DNA from: Clostridium prolinivorans
GTDB taxonomy: Bacteria > Bacillota > Clostridia > Clostridiales > Clostridiaceae
Length of the DNA stretch: 64,000 nt
Assembly (NCBI RefSeq): GCF_004011155.1
Contig: NZ_RJWG01000001.1
Span: 435,189-499,188, forward strand
Direction: 5' to 3'
Shown piece by piece: positions 56,523 through 64,000 of this stretch. How positions within the stretch are numbered: position 1 is the stretch's first letter; each line of letters opens with the position of its first letter. The translations under genes were made by a program, and so were the position numbers. A model generated the notes under the pieces. It made no database searches. It was given only the letters and a program-made list of their open reading frames with translations, and was not told the DNA's origin.

Positions 56523-57305
56523 TTATTTTTGAGAAAAATTTATATATTCTTCAGGATTTTTGTTTTCACCCATGTACATAAGTTCAAAATGTAAATGAGG
56601 CGATTTAGATTCATTATTACTGCCGCTTTTTCCTATTACAGTACCTTTACTTAATAATTCTTCATTTTTTACTAAAATATCACCTAAAGCTCCATATTTA
56701 GTTTCAATACCATTACCATGATCTATTATTATATATTTACCTAAACTTTTATCTTCTCCAATAGATTTAACTTTTCCTTCATAAGGGCATATAATTTCAG
56801 AATTATTATTTATGCTTATATCAATTCCCTCGTGAACTTTTTTTTCACCATTTAAATTAGTAATTTCTTCTCCAAATTTTGAAATTATAGATCCTTCTAC
56901 AGGTAATATAAATTCATTATTTATTTTATTTTTAATAATCTTCTCTCCTGTAAGTTTTGTTTTTATGTTTTCTATCCAATTTATAGATTTTTCTTCTATG
57001 CTTTTTAAATTTATTGTTTTAGCAGAAGCTAATACAGAATTATAATTTAAATTTTCATTTACTATTTTTTTTGAATAACTATAAATTTCTTTTGTTTTTG
57101 GTGTAACTAAAGTTTTACAGCTAATTACAAAAATAAACAATATAAATACTCCAATGAGTTCTCTTACAAGTCTTTTAAATATATAATTTTTATCAAATTT
57201 GAATATGGAACTATCATTTGATTTATAATTATAATAATCCTTTTTTTTCTTTTTATTTATCAAACTACTATAATAACTTTCATATTGTGAATTATAGTTT
57301 CCCAT
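56523..57305 (-). CDS. M23-family peptidase, SpoIVFA-like
   Basis: A 260-residue single-pass membrane protein with a C-terminal LytM/M23 domain. The ATG at 57305 follows GGAGGAATTTAAA; the open frame extends 30 codons further, but without a start site. The soluble N-terminus is Tyr/Lys/Ser rich and one membrane segment spans about residues 57-75. The M23 part has VHEGIDIS and SPHLHFEL, so the metal ligands HxxxD and HxH are intact. In Bacillus SpoIVFA inhibits SpoIVFB, and its own domain is degenerate. Placement directly before the M50 gene supports spoIVFA, but a cell wall hydrolase role is possible. Confidence 0.75.
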   Translation of the reverse strand: MGNYNSQYESYYSSLINKKKKKDYYNYKSNDSSIFKFDKNYIFKRLVRELIGVFILFIFVISCKTLVTPKTKEIYSYSKKIVNENLNYNSVLASAKTINLKSIEEKSINWIENIKTKLTGEKIIKNKINNEFILPVEGSIISKFGEEITNLNGEKKVHEGIDISINNNSEIICPYEGKVKSIGEDKSLGKYIIIDHGNGIETKYGALGDILVKNEELLSKGTVIGKSGSNNESKSPHLHFELMYMGENKNPEEYINFSQK

Positions 57306-57418
57306 TTTAAATTCCTCCGTACTAGTTTTTTTACTACTTATATATATTTTAATAAATAAATTAATATTCCAAAAAAATAATCTGTATAAAAACACATAAA
57401 TACATTTAACATAAATAA

Positions 57419-57518
57419 AAAGCCATGTATAAATAGCAAGCTTACCCTATTTATATAAACAGTTTTATTATTTAAACTGTTTATATAAAGAGCATATCGC
57501 ATTTTTATACATGGCTTT
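57419..57518. repeat. Nested inverted repeats between the M23 gene and mgsA
   Basis: Outer arms AAAGCCATGTATAAA (57419-57433) and TTTATACATGGCTTT (57504-57518) are perfect, 15 bp. Inside them TTATATAAACAGTTT (57451-57465) and AAACTGTTTATATAA (57474-57488) form a second perfect 15-bp stem with an 8-base loop. On the minus strand the element follows mgsA and ends in TTTTTATTTA, so it probably works as a compound terminator. Confidence 0.7.
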
Positions 57519-57577
57519 ATTTATTAAATAAGTTAGATAAATATTTGTTTTACTGTAACTTACTTGTTATAATATTT

Positions 57578-57949
57578 TTATTTATGATTAATGAGGGCTT
57601 TTAAAAAAATTTCTGCAGATCCTATATTGGTAGCTAAAGGAACATGATGCACATCACAAAGTCTAAGTAAAGCACTTACATCTGGTTCATGAGGCTGAGC
57701 AGTCAATGGATCTCTTAAAAATATAACAAAATTAATTTCTCCCTCAGCAATTTTACTTCCAATCTGCTGATCTCCTCCTAATGGTCCTGATAAAAATCTA
57801 TGAACTTTAAGTCCTGTATTTTCACTTATAATTCTTCCTGTTGTTCCTGTTGCAAAAAGTTCATGTTGATTAAATACATCTTTATATCTTTGGACAAATT
57901 CTACCATATCATCTTTTTTCTTATCATGAGCTATTAATGCTATCTTCAT
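57578..57949 (-). CDS. mgsA: Methylglyoxal synthase
   Basis: MgsA converts dihydroxyacetone phosphate to methylglyoxal and phosphate, a bypass of lower glycolysis. The 123-residue protein is at the short end of the family. [13 protein letters not shown] is at the start, followed by [15 protein letters not shown], the catalytic segment [17 protein letters not shown] (about residues 54-70, with the key Asp) and [15 protein letters not shown]. It follows rodA by about 35 bases, and this neighbourhood with rodA and the min genes is seen in clostridia. Confidence 0.97.
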   Translation of the reverse strand: MKIALIAHDKKKDDMVEFVQRYKDVFNQHELFATGTTGRIISENTGLKVHRFLSGPLGGDQQIGSKIAEGEINFVIFLRDPLTAQPHEPDVSALLRLCDVHHVPLATNIGSAEIFLKALINHK

Positions 57950-57985
57950 AGTTAATTCCCCCTATATTTAAACATATTTTTATAT

Positions 57986-59095
57986 TTAAAAATTAATTTT
58001 TTTTCTTCTCATTCCTATATTTAAAACTAAAGCAATAGCTATGAAATTTGTAACCATCGAACTCCCTCCATAACTCATAAGAGGAAGAGTAATTCCCGTT
58101 ATAGGCATAATTCCTATATTCATTCCAATGTTTTGTAGTATTGAAAATAAAAATGATGAAACAACACCTATACATATTATAGAACCAAATATATCTTTAG
58201 ATGTACTTGCTATTTTAATAAATCTATATAGTAATATAGCATATAATACAATTAAAGTTATTGCACCAACTAGTCCCCATTCTTCGCCTACAACAGCAAA
58301 TATAAAATCAGTAAAAGCTTCAGGAATAAATCCTCCAGATATTTGAGTTCCTTTTAAAAATCCTTTACCAAAAATTCCACCAGAACCTACAGCAATAAGA
58401 GAGGCTGTAAGTTGAAAAGTTGATCCAAGTTCATCTGCTTCAGGATTTAAAAATGATGTTAATCTAAGTTTCATATATGGAGGAATTATAGAATTCCATG
58501 CAATTGCTATAACAATTATAATTCCTAAAAATCCCCATCCTATTACTTTTGTATTTAAACCTGCAGTATAAAATATACCAAGTACTATAAAAAAGCAAAC
58601 CATAGTCATTCCCATATCTGGTTGAATAACTATTAAAGACATAGGAAGGGCGGCATAAAAACACAGAGAAATAAAGTTTTTTATATTATTAATATTTCCT
58701 TCCATATCTTCAAGTTTTTTTGCAAGCATTATTATAATTGCTATTTTAGCAAATTCTGAAGGCTGTATACCTCTATTGCCTATTGCAATCCAAGATCTAG
58801 CTCCATTGGTTACCTTACCTAAAGTATCATTTATAATTAATAAAATTATAGAAGCCCAATAAATTATTCCAGCGTAATTCATTAAAAAAGAATAATCAAA
58901 AAGCAAAATAAAATATACTAAAATTAAAGCAATAAAAAGCCAGATAAGTTGTAATTTAAAATAATGAAAACCAAATTTTCTAGTAGCGCTATATATATTA
59001 ATACTTCCAAAAAGTACTATAATAATTGAAATAATTATTATAGTGTAATCCAATTCTTTTAAGAGCTTATTATTTATCTTAAATTTCTCTAACAT
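57986..59095 (-). CDS. rodA: Rod-shape peptidoglycan glycosyltransferase RodA (SEDS family)
   Basis: RodA polymerises glycan strands for the cell cylinder together with PBP2. The 369-residue protein has about ten membrane segments. Family motifs are NGARSWIAIGNRGIQPSEFAK (quoted as NGARSWI and QPSEFAK) at about residues 95-115, the conserved VIQPDMG, the extracellular AVGSGGIFGKGFLKGTQ and DFIFAVVGEEWG, and MSYGGSSM near the end. It lies downstream of the min operon and of mrdA, its usual partner gene. Confidence 0.95.
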   Translation of the reverse strand: MLEKFKINNKLLKELDYTIIIISIIIVLFGSINIYSATRKFGFHYFKLQLIWLFIALILVYFILLFDYSFLMNYAGIIYWASIILLIINDTLGKVTNGARSWIAIGNRGIQPSEFAKIAIIIMLAKKLEDMEGNINNIKNFISLCFYAALPMSLIVIQPDMGMTMVCFFIVLGIFYTAGLNTKVIGWGFLGIIIVIAIAWNSIIPPYMKLRLTSFLNPEADELGSTFQLTASLIAVGSGGIFGKGFLKGTQISGGFIPEAFTDFIFAVVGEEWGLVGAITLIVLYAILLYRFIKIASTSKDIFGSIICIGVVSSFLFSILQNIGMNIGIMPITGITLPLMSYGGSSMVTNFIAIALVLNIGMRRKKINF

Positions 59096-59138
59096 TAATC
59101 TCCCTCCACTAATAAATTATATTATATCAATATATACA

Positions 59139-59175
59139 TAAAAAAGCTATGTATAATATTTAAATTATACATAGC
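59139..59175 (-). terminator. Intrinsic terminator after minE
   Basis: GCTATGTATAAT (59146-59157) and ATTATACATAGC (59164-59175) form a perfect 12-bp stem with a 6-base loop. On the minus strand it is followed by TTTTTTATG. It starts 7 bases past the minE stop and separates the min genes from rodA. Confidence 0.85.
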
Positions 59176-59181
59176 CAATAT

Positions 59182-59448
59182 TTAGATTTTTTTAGTTCTT
59201 TTAATAGGTATGCTTGCAACTAAAGCTGGTGAAGAATTATTATTTTCTTCTGTATGCGTCAATTTAATTTCTATATCTGAAGTATCAAATTCCGCATATT
59301 TTGCTAAAACATTAAATATTTCACTTTTTATATTTTCTAAAAGTTCTGGTGAAAAATCCGCCCTATCGTGAATTAATATAAGTTGCAATCTCTCCTTTGC
59401 AACTTCTTTTGGAGAAGATTTTGATGAAAAAATTTTAAAAATATCCAT
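59182..59448 (-). CDS. minE: Cell division topological specificity factor MinE
   Basis: MinE stimulates the MinD ATPase and makes the Min proteins oscillate, keeping the divisome at mid-cell. The 88-residue protein has an N-terminal amphipathic helix and the anti-MinCD region with SPKEVAKERLQLILIHDRAD. The C-terminal domain has LLENIKSEIFNVLAKY. It follows minD by about 13 bases. Clostridia with MinE use oscillating Min, unlike Bacillus, which uses DivIVA/MinJ. Confidence 0.97.
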   Translation of the reverse strand: MDIFKIFSSKSSPKEVAKERLQLILIHDRADFSPELLENIKSEIFNVLAKYAEFDTSDIEIKLTHTEENNNSSPALVASIPIKRTKKI

Positions 59449-59461
59449 AACACTCCCCTCC

Positions 59462-60262
59462 CTATCTTGATTTTAGAAAAAATTTTTTAAGTGAATGTAA
59501 AAAGCCGCTTTCTTCGCTATTTAAAGACATAAAAGGAACTTCTTCTCCCATAATTCTTTTAGCTATGTTTTTAAATGCTTGTCCTGAAACAGCTGTATCA
59601 TCTAATACTATAGGTTCTCCTTTATTAGTTGATACTGTTACATTTTTATCATCAGGTACGACTCCTATAAGTTTAACAGCTAAACACTCTAATATATCAT
59701 TTATATCAAGCATATCCCCTTTTTTTACCATATCATAATTTATTCTATTTATAATAAGTTCATGTCTTTCTAATCCTTTTGCGTCTAATTTACCAATAAC
59801 TCTATCTGCATCTCTAACAGAAGTTAATTCTGGATTTACAACTACTATAGCCCTATCTGCCCCTATTATTGCATTCTCAAAACCTTGCTCAATTCCTGCA
59901 GGAGAGTCTATCATTACATAATCAAATTCATCCTTAAGCTCTTCTATTAGCTTAAGCATTTTTTTAGGTTCAACATCTGTTTTGTCTCTAGTTTGAGCTG
60001 TTGGAAGTAAAAACAAATTACTAAACCTTTTATCTTTTATAAGTGCTGATTTTAATCTACATCTTTCTTCAATAACATCAATTAAAGTATTCACAATTCT
60101 ATTTTCTAGTCCCATTAAAACATCTAAATTTCTAAGGCCTGTATCTCCATCAACAACAACAACTTTTTTCCCCATACTAGCTAATGCTGTTCCTATATTT
60201 GCTGTTGTTGTTGTTTTACCTACTCCACCTTTACCTGAAGTAACCACTATTGATTCTCCCAT
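59462..60262 (-). CDS. minD: Septum site-determining ATPase MinD
   Basis: MinD is a membrane-bound ATPase that recruits MinC and MinE. The 266-residue protein has the deviant Walker A motif SGKGGVGKTTTTAN (about residues 9-22), the DGDTGLRNLDVLMGLENR switch, and IDSPAGIEQGFENA. The C-terminal end GFLHSLKKFFLKSR is the membrane-targeting amphipathic helix. It lies between minC and minE. Confidence 0.98.
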   Translation of the reverse strand: MGESIVVTSGKGGVGKTTTTANIGTALASMGKKVVVVDGDTGLRNLDVLMGLENRIVNTLIDVIEERCRLKSALIKDKRFSNLFLLPTAQTRDKTDVEPKKMLKLIEELKDEFDYVMIDSPAGIEQGFENAIIGADRAIVVVNPELTSVRDADRVIGKLDAKGLERHELIINRINYDMVKKGDMLDINDILECLAVKLIGVVPDDKNVTVSTNKGEPIVLDDTAVSGQAFKNIAKRIMGEEVPFMSLNSEESGFLHSLKKFFLKSR

Positions 60263-60280
60263 TAATAAATACCTCCTATT

Positions 60281-60913
60281 TTATATAAACTTATTAAATA
60301 AGTATGGCTCTACAATTATAGTATTATCTTTTATTTTAGCAATCTCTGGATATTGAGGCTTTATGGCATCATCTGGAGAACGAGTCATTATATCAGCAAT
60401 TTGAAGAATTTCTGGCTGTAACCTAAATGCTGCTATAATTGCCTTATCATTACCTCCAAATCCTGCATGAACATGCCCCTTTAACGAACCAAGAACAACT
60501 ATATTTCCACCAGCAAAAACTTCTGCTCCTGAATTTACGTCGCCAATAATTACAACATTACCACTATAATTTATACATTGACCACTCCTAACTGTTTTTC
60601 TTAAAAATTTAGTACGCCCTTCATATATCCCTGAAAAAAATTTACTGCTTTTTTCTTCTTTATCTTCAAAGATACAATCTTTTATCATAAATTCATCAAA
60701 TAAAACATCTTTAAGTTTGCTTACTTCTCTTTCACTTATATATTTAAGTTCAGTAGTTATTTTAAGAGTACTGCCTTTATAAAATTTTTTCCCTTTCGAT
60801 AATTTTTCTATAAGGTATTCAATCATTTCATCAAAATCTTTAAATTTATTCATATTTATAATTGCATGTAATCCATCTTTATTTCCTTTAATAATTATTT
60901 TGTCATCTAACAT
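60281..60913 (-). CDS. minC: Septum formation inhibitor MinC
   Basis: MinC blocks FtsZ assembly away from mid-cell. From the ATG at 60913, following TGGAGGTTTGTT, the protein has 210 residues; an upstream ATG adds 14 unrelated residues without a good site. The N-terminal FtsZ-inhibiting part is about residues 1-95. The C-terminal beta-helix domain has [28 protein letters not shown] (quoted in parts: [29 protein letters not shown]), which binds MinD. It heads the minC-minD-minE series. Confidence 0.96.
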   Translation of the reverse strand: MLDDKIIIKGNKDGLHAIINMNKFKDFDEMIEYLIEKLSKGKKFYKGSTLKITTELKYISEREVSKLKDVLFDEFMIKDCIFEDKEEKSSKFFSGIYEGRTKFLRKTVRSGQCINYSGNVVIIGDVNSGAEVFAGGNIVVLGSLKGHVHAGFGGNDKAIIAAFRLQPEILQIADIMTRSPDDAIKPQYPEIAKIKDNTIIVEPYLFNKFI

Positions 60914-60992
60914 AACAAACCTCCAAGCAAAGGGCATAATTTTATAATTCAACAAATTTTGTTAAAATCCTTCTTTAAAATTAAAAATAAAA

Positions 60993-61027
60993 AATAAAAT
61001 TAGACGGTAATGCCGTCTAATTTTATT
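60993..61027 (-). terminator. Intrinsic terminator after mrdA
   Basis: AATAAAATTAGACGG (60993-61007) and CCGTCTAATTTTATT (61013-61027) form a perfect 15-bp stem with a 5-base loop, followed on the minus strand by TTTTTATTTTT. The right arm ends 3 bases before the mrdA stop. minC lies further on and may have its own promoter. Confidence 0.88.
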
Positions 61028-61029
61028 TT

Positions 61030-63933
61030 TTATTCAATTTTTTTAGCTATAACGTCAAATTGTGGAGTATATCCCATAGCATCTAATTCTTCTTTAAAAT
61101 AAGCTTCATACATTGCTCTAGCTACAGGAGCAATATACCCTCCATGACCTCCATCAAATATAAGTACAGCTACGGCAATTTTAGGATTTTCTACTGGAGC
61201 AAAACCTACATAAACACCATAAGATGTTCTTCCAACTTCGTCTTGAATATTTTCATTATACGTTGCTGAACCTGTTTTACCAGCAGTAGCTATTGGAAAA
61301 TTTCTAAACGCTGCTTTTGCCGTACCATCTTCACCTGTAACTGCTTGCATACCTGCTATAACAGCATCAAGTGTAGATTTTTTTACATTGGTTTTTTCTA
61401 CAATTTCTGGTTTATTTTCTTCTATAATGTTACCATCTGAATCCATTATTTTATCAACTAAATGAAGTTTATATCTATTACCTCCATTAGCTATAGTTGC
61501 AACATAATTGACAAGTTGAAGCGGAGTAAAATTACTATTACCTTGTCCAATAGCTGCAATATACATATTAAATGGGAATGTACTTTGTATATATCCATCA
61601 TATATTGTTACCATTAACATTTCATTGGCAATATTATTTATTTCATCTTTGGATATATTTTTATCTTTATATCTGCTATCTGCTTCTATTAACTTAGTTA
61701 AATATTCAGTATAGATTTTTAAAACATAACTGTCTCTTTTATATGCATTATTACCTATTTCTTTATTTAAAAATCCACCTGTTCTTATAATTTCTTTTAT
61801 TTTTTCTTCAAATTCTTTTTTTAAAAGCAATACCTTTTGAGTATCTCCAGGCTCTTCTTCTATATAAATCGGAGTAAAGTTTTTACCTCCTCTAGTGCTT
61901 TTACCAGATTTTAAAACATCTCTAACTACAAAATAATAATTTGTTGCGTAGTTATTACTATTACTCCAGCTATTAAATACCTGCCCAAAATTCTCTCCAA
62001 TTTCTATACCTGTAGTAGGCTTTATTCCAGAATTTGGTTTGACTCCTAAGCCGAATTTCCAAGCATATTGTGCTAAAATATCATAATTTTTATAGTTAGA
62101 TAATTTTAACAACCTATCACCAACAGTCATAAAATATGGATTGCTTGATACAGCTAGTGCTTGTGTTAAATTTATATTACCGTATCGTGGAAATTTGTTA
62201 TATGTTTTTCCATCAACTCCTGTAAATGTTCCATTGTCAAAAATAGTAAAGTTTTTATCAATAGCTCCTGATTCAAGTCCTGCTATAGCAGTCATAGGTT
62301 TAAATGTTGAACCTGGAGGTACTAATGCATAAGTTGCATAATTATAAAGATATTTTGGGACAAAATCATATTTATCATATCTTTTATTTGTTTTACTATT
62401 TATCGGAAAAAGTTTTTCTATCATAGAATTACTTAATCTTCTGGACTTACCATACGTTACATAATCTGGATCAAAATATTTTTTAAATTTTTCAGTACTA
62501 AGCCCACTTGGGTTAGAGAAATCATTTGGATTAAATCCAGGCCTTGAAGCAAGTGCAAGTATTGCACCAGTGTTTACATCTACTGCTACAGCTGCACCTC
62601 TTGTAGCATTAGATGTATTAACATCTCCTACTCTCCCTTGTTTTTGTAAATTTAGCATAACTTTATCTAAGGCTGTTTCTGCTGCATATTGAACATTTTT
62701 GTCTATAGTAAGCTGTATTGTTTGACCAGGATAAGGCTCTCTTCTTCCAAGTTCTTCTATAACTCTTCCATATCTATTTAACTTTACAATTCTTCCTCCT
62801 TTTGAGCCTTTTAATCTATCTTCAAATGCAGCTTCAATACCCTGTATACCTATATAATCAGTATTTACATCATATCCTTTTTCCTCATATTTATCATTAT
62901 TATTACCTATCTTTGAAATATATCCAATTACAGCTGATGCTAATTCTCCAAATGGATAGCTTCTCATAGGCTGCATTGATATATCAAGTCCAGGTAAGTC
63001 ATTAAGTTTTTGAGAAAATATAAAAGCAGTTTCTTTCTTGATATTACTTGCAATAACTACAGGTTTATAGCTTGAAAAACTCTGCATTTTTATAGCATCT
63101 TTTACTAGTATATATCTTCTTTCAAGTTCAATTTGTTTATCTTTTGAAAGTTTTGTATCTTCTACTTTACATTTTAATAAGAGCTTGTTAAAAATATCTT
63201 CTTTTTCATTACTTTTAGTAGTTGTAGAATATTCTTTAAGCATTGTTTTAAGCTCTTCATCAATATTAATTTTATATCTTTCATGTATTTTATTTAATAC
63301 ATCATCTGGACTATCTTTATATCCTTCAATGATATATTTAAATATTCCTTCAGGAGAAACCATATATTGATTAACAAGATAATTAAAAGTTTCTTCAGGA
63401 GTAATTTTTAAAAGTTCTTCATTAATTTTATCTTCATCTTCTTCTGTAAGTTCATCTTGACTTTTATCTTTAAAAAGTTCCTTTTGAACCTTCTCATTTA
63501 ATCCCCTGTCTCTTTTAAATCTAATTTCTGCATTTTTTCTTGCATCTTCATCTTGAGCCTTAAATTCAAATCTAAATGGATTAACTTTTAGTTCAAAATC
63601 ATCTTTTTGTATTTCATTATTTTCATCTAATATTTTAAATACAATATCCATAGTATCAAAAAAATTTTTATTGCTCTCATCTGTTACTGTAAAAGTAACA
63701 TTATAACTTTGAACATTAGTAGCAAGTTGAGTTACTCCATCATTTGCAAGTATCTTACCTCTGGGTGCATACTCTTGAAGCTCACTAATAGCCTTAGTAT
63801 TTGCTTTGTCTTTATATTCATCCGCCTTTACAATTTGAAGAAATACAAGCCTTGACACAATAGATACGAAAATAATTATCATTATTAAGCAAAGCGAAAC
63901 AAATCTATTAAATTGATTTTTCCTTTTTTTCAT
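61030..63933 (-). CDS. mrdA: Penicillin-binding protein 2 (rod-shape transpeptidase)
   Basis: A class B PBP that cross-links peptidoglycan with RodA during elongation. It is 967 residues, much longer than the 600-700 usual for E. coli PBP2, as a result of extra acidic, helical segments between about 120 and 270 and near 690-790. A single membrane helix is at about residues 10-32. Active-site motifs are STFK at about 541 (PPGSTFKPM), SSN at about 594 (AVSSNPYF) and KTG at about 887 (AGKTGSA). The gene follows a probable mreD end and precedes minC, matching the mreBCD-mrdA-min order in clostridia. Confidence 0.95.
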   Translation of the reverse strand: MKKRKNQFNRFVSLCLIMIIIFVSIVSRLVFLQIVKADEYKDKANTKAISELQEYAPRGKILANDGVTQLATNVQSYNVTFTVTDESNKNFFDTMDIVFKILDENNEIQKDDFELKVNPFRFEFKAQDEDARKNAEIRFKRDRGLNEKVQKELFKDKSQDELTEEDEDKINEELLKITPEETFNYLVNQYMVSPEGIFKYIIEGYKDSPDDVLNKIHERYKINIDEELKTMLKEYSTTTKSNEKEDIFNKLLLKCKVEDTKLSKDKQIELERRYILVKDAIKMQSFSSYKPVVIASNIKKETAFIFSQKLNDLPGLDISMQPMRSYPFGELASAVIGYISKIGNNNDKYEEKGYDVNTDYIGIQGIEAAFEDRLKGSKGGRIVKLNRYGRVIEELGRREPYPGQTIQLTIDKNVQYAAETALDKVMLNLQKQGRVGDVNTSNATRGAAVAVDVNTGAILALASRPGFNPNDFSNPSGLSTEKFKKYFDPDYVTYGKSRRLSNSMIEKLFPINSKTNKRYDKYDFVPKYLYNYATYALVPPGSTFKPMTAIAGLESGAIDKNFTIFDNGTFTGVDGKTYNKFPRYGNINLTQALAVSSNPYFMTVGDRLLKLSNYKNYDILAQYAWKFGLGVKPNSGIKPTTGIEIGENFGQVFNSWSNSNNYATNYYFVVRDVLKSGKSTRGGKNFTPIYIEEEPGDTQKVLLLKKEFEEKIKEIIRTGGFLNKEIGNNAYKRDSYVLKIYTEYLTKLIEADSRYKDKNISKDEINNIANEMLMVTIYDGYIQSTFPFNMYIAAIGQGNSNFTPLQLVNYVATIANGGNRYKLHLVDKIMDSDGNIIEENKPEIVEKTNVKKSTLDAVIAGMQAVTGEDGTAKAAFRNFPIATAGKTGSATYNENIQDEVGRTSYGVYVGFAPVENPKIAVAVLIFDGGHGGYIAPVARAMYEAYFKEELDAMGYTPQFDVIAKKIE

Positions 63934-63956
63934 ATATTCTCCTTTCTAAAATTTAA

Positions 63957-64000
63957 TCATAAAAGCTCCAATTTTTTTTCATATACTCTTTTTGACATAA
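63957..64000 (-). CDS. C-terminal end of an upstream gene, probably mreD
   Basis: The last 13 sense codons are open and end in a TGA at 63959-63957 (tail SKRVYEKKLELL), followed 23 bases later by the mrdA start after AGAAAGGAG. The charged tail and the place before mrdA suggest rod-shape protein MreD, but there is too little sequence to confirm. Confidence 0.4.
   Translation of the reverse strand, partial: MSKRVYEKKLELL

Overview
The window is a stretch of core chromosome from a very AT-rich, endospore-forming Firmicute, most likely Clostridium sensu stricto (cluster I). The evidence is the low GC content, the class-B RNase P RNA, the Firmicutes-type gene order, the sporulation genes (gpr, yqfC/yqfD, cotS-like, bofC-like, a spoIVFA/spoIVFB-like pair) and a complete selenocysteine system. 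I see no prophage, insertion sequence, CRISPR array or rRNA operon. Nearly all genes lie on the minus strand; the exceptions are cotS, rpsT, a YfcE-type phosphoesterase and dacF.

Layout, in ascending coordinates (most operons read right to left). 1-2.7 kb: ruvB (partial), ruvA, a BofC-like gene, a small [2Fe-2S] protein and rnpB. 2.7-9.5 kb: dgt, dnaG, rpoD, an unknown PH-domain membrane protein, trmK and a Nif3-family gene (the macromolecular synthesis operon and followers). 9.6-13.9 kb: cotS facing ppdK, separated by a perfect inverted repeat that spans both stop codons. 13.9-22.1 kb: rpsU, yqeY, yqfC, yqfD, pgpH, ybeY, a dgkA-PAP2 fusion, era, recO and a DUF4342 gene. 22.1-34 kb: the hrcA-grpE-dnaK-dnaJ-prmA-rsmE-mtaB-hinT heat-shock operon behind a perfect CIRCE operator, preceded by lepA and hemW. 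34-38.8 kb: gpr and a tiny ORF, rpsT with a structured leader, holA, a ComEC-like gene and an unknown gene. 38.8-44.6 kb: a phosphoesterase, then selD-selA-selB-tRNA-Sec, and comEA. 44.7-51.4 kb: dacF, a RluD-family gene, yqeK, nadD, yhbY, obgE, rpmA, prp and rplU with its L21 leader. 51.4-57.4 kb: an RNase E/G gene, a DUF2344 gene, a TIGR03960-type radical SAM gene, and the spoIVFB/spoIVFA-like genes. 57.5-64 kb: mgsA, rodA, minE, minD, minC, mrdA (PBP2) and the tail of a probable mreD.

How they work together: the window combines replication and transcription (DnaG, RpoD, HolA), ribosome biogenesis and translation (Era, YbeY, Obg, YhbY, LepA, S20, S21, L21, L27), protein quality control, rod-shape and division-site control, and the late sporulation sigma-K checkpoint.

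The most notable reading is that selD itself encodes a selenoprotein. The gene begins at a TTG at 43921 and has an in-frame TGA (43880-43882) at the catalytic Cys/Sec position, so an automated caller would start it 32 codons too late. Other points of interest are two genes whose best start codon is non-standard (recO CTG, phosphoesterase ATA), hairpins that enclose Shine-Dalgarno sequences, nested palindromic terminators, a ComEC with a decayed C-terminal domain, and several genes missing from otherwise conserved neighbourhoods.
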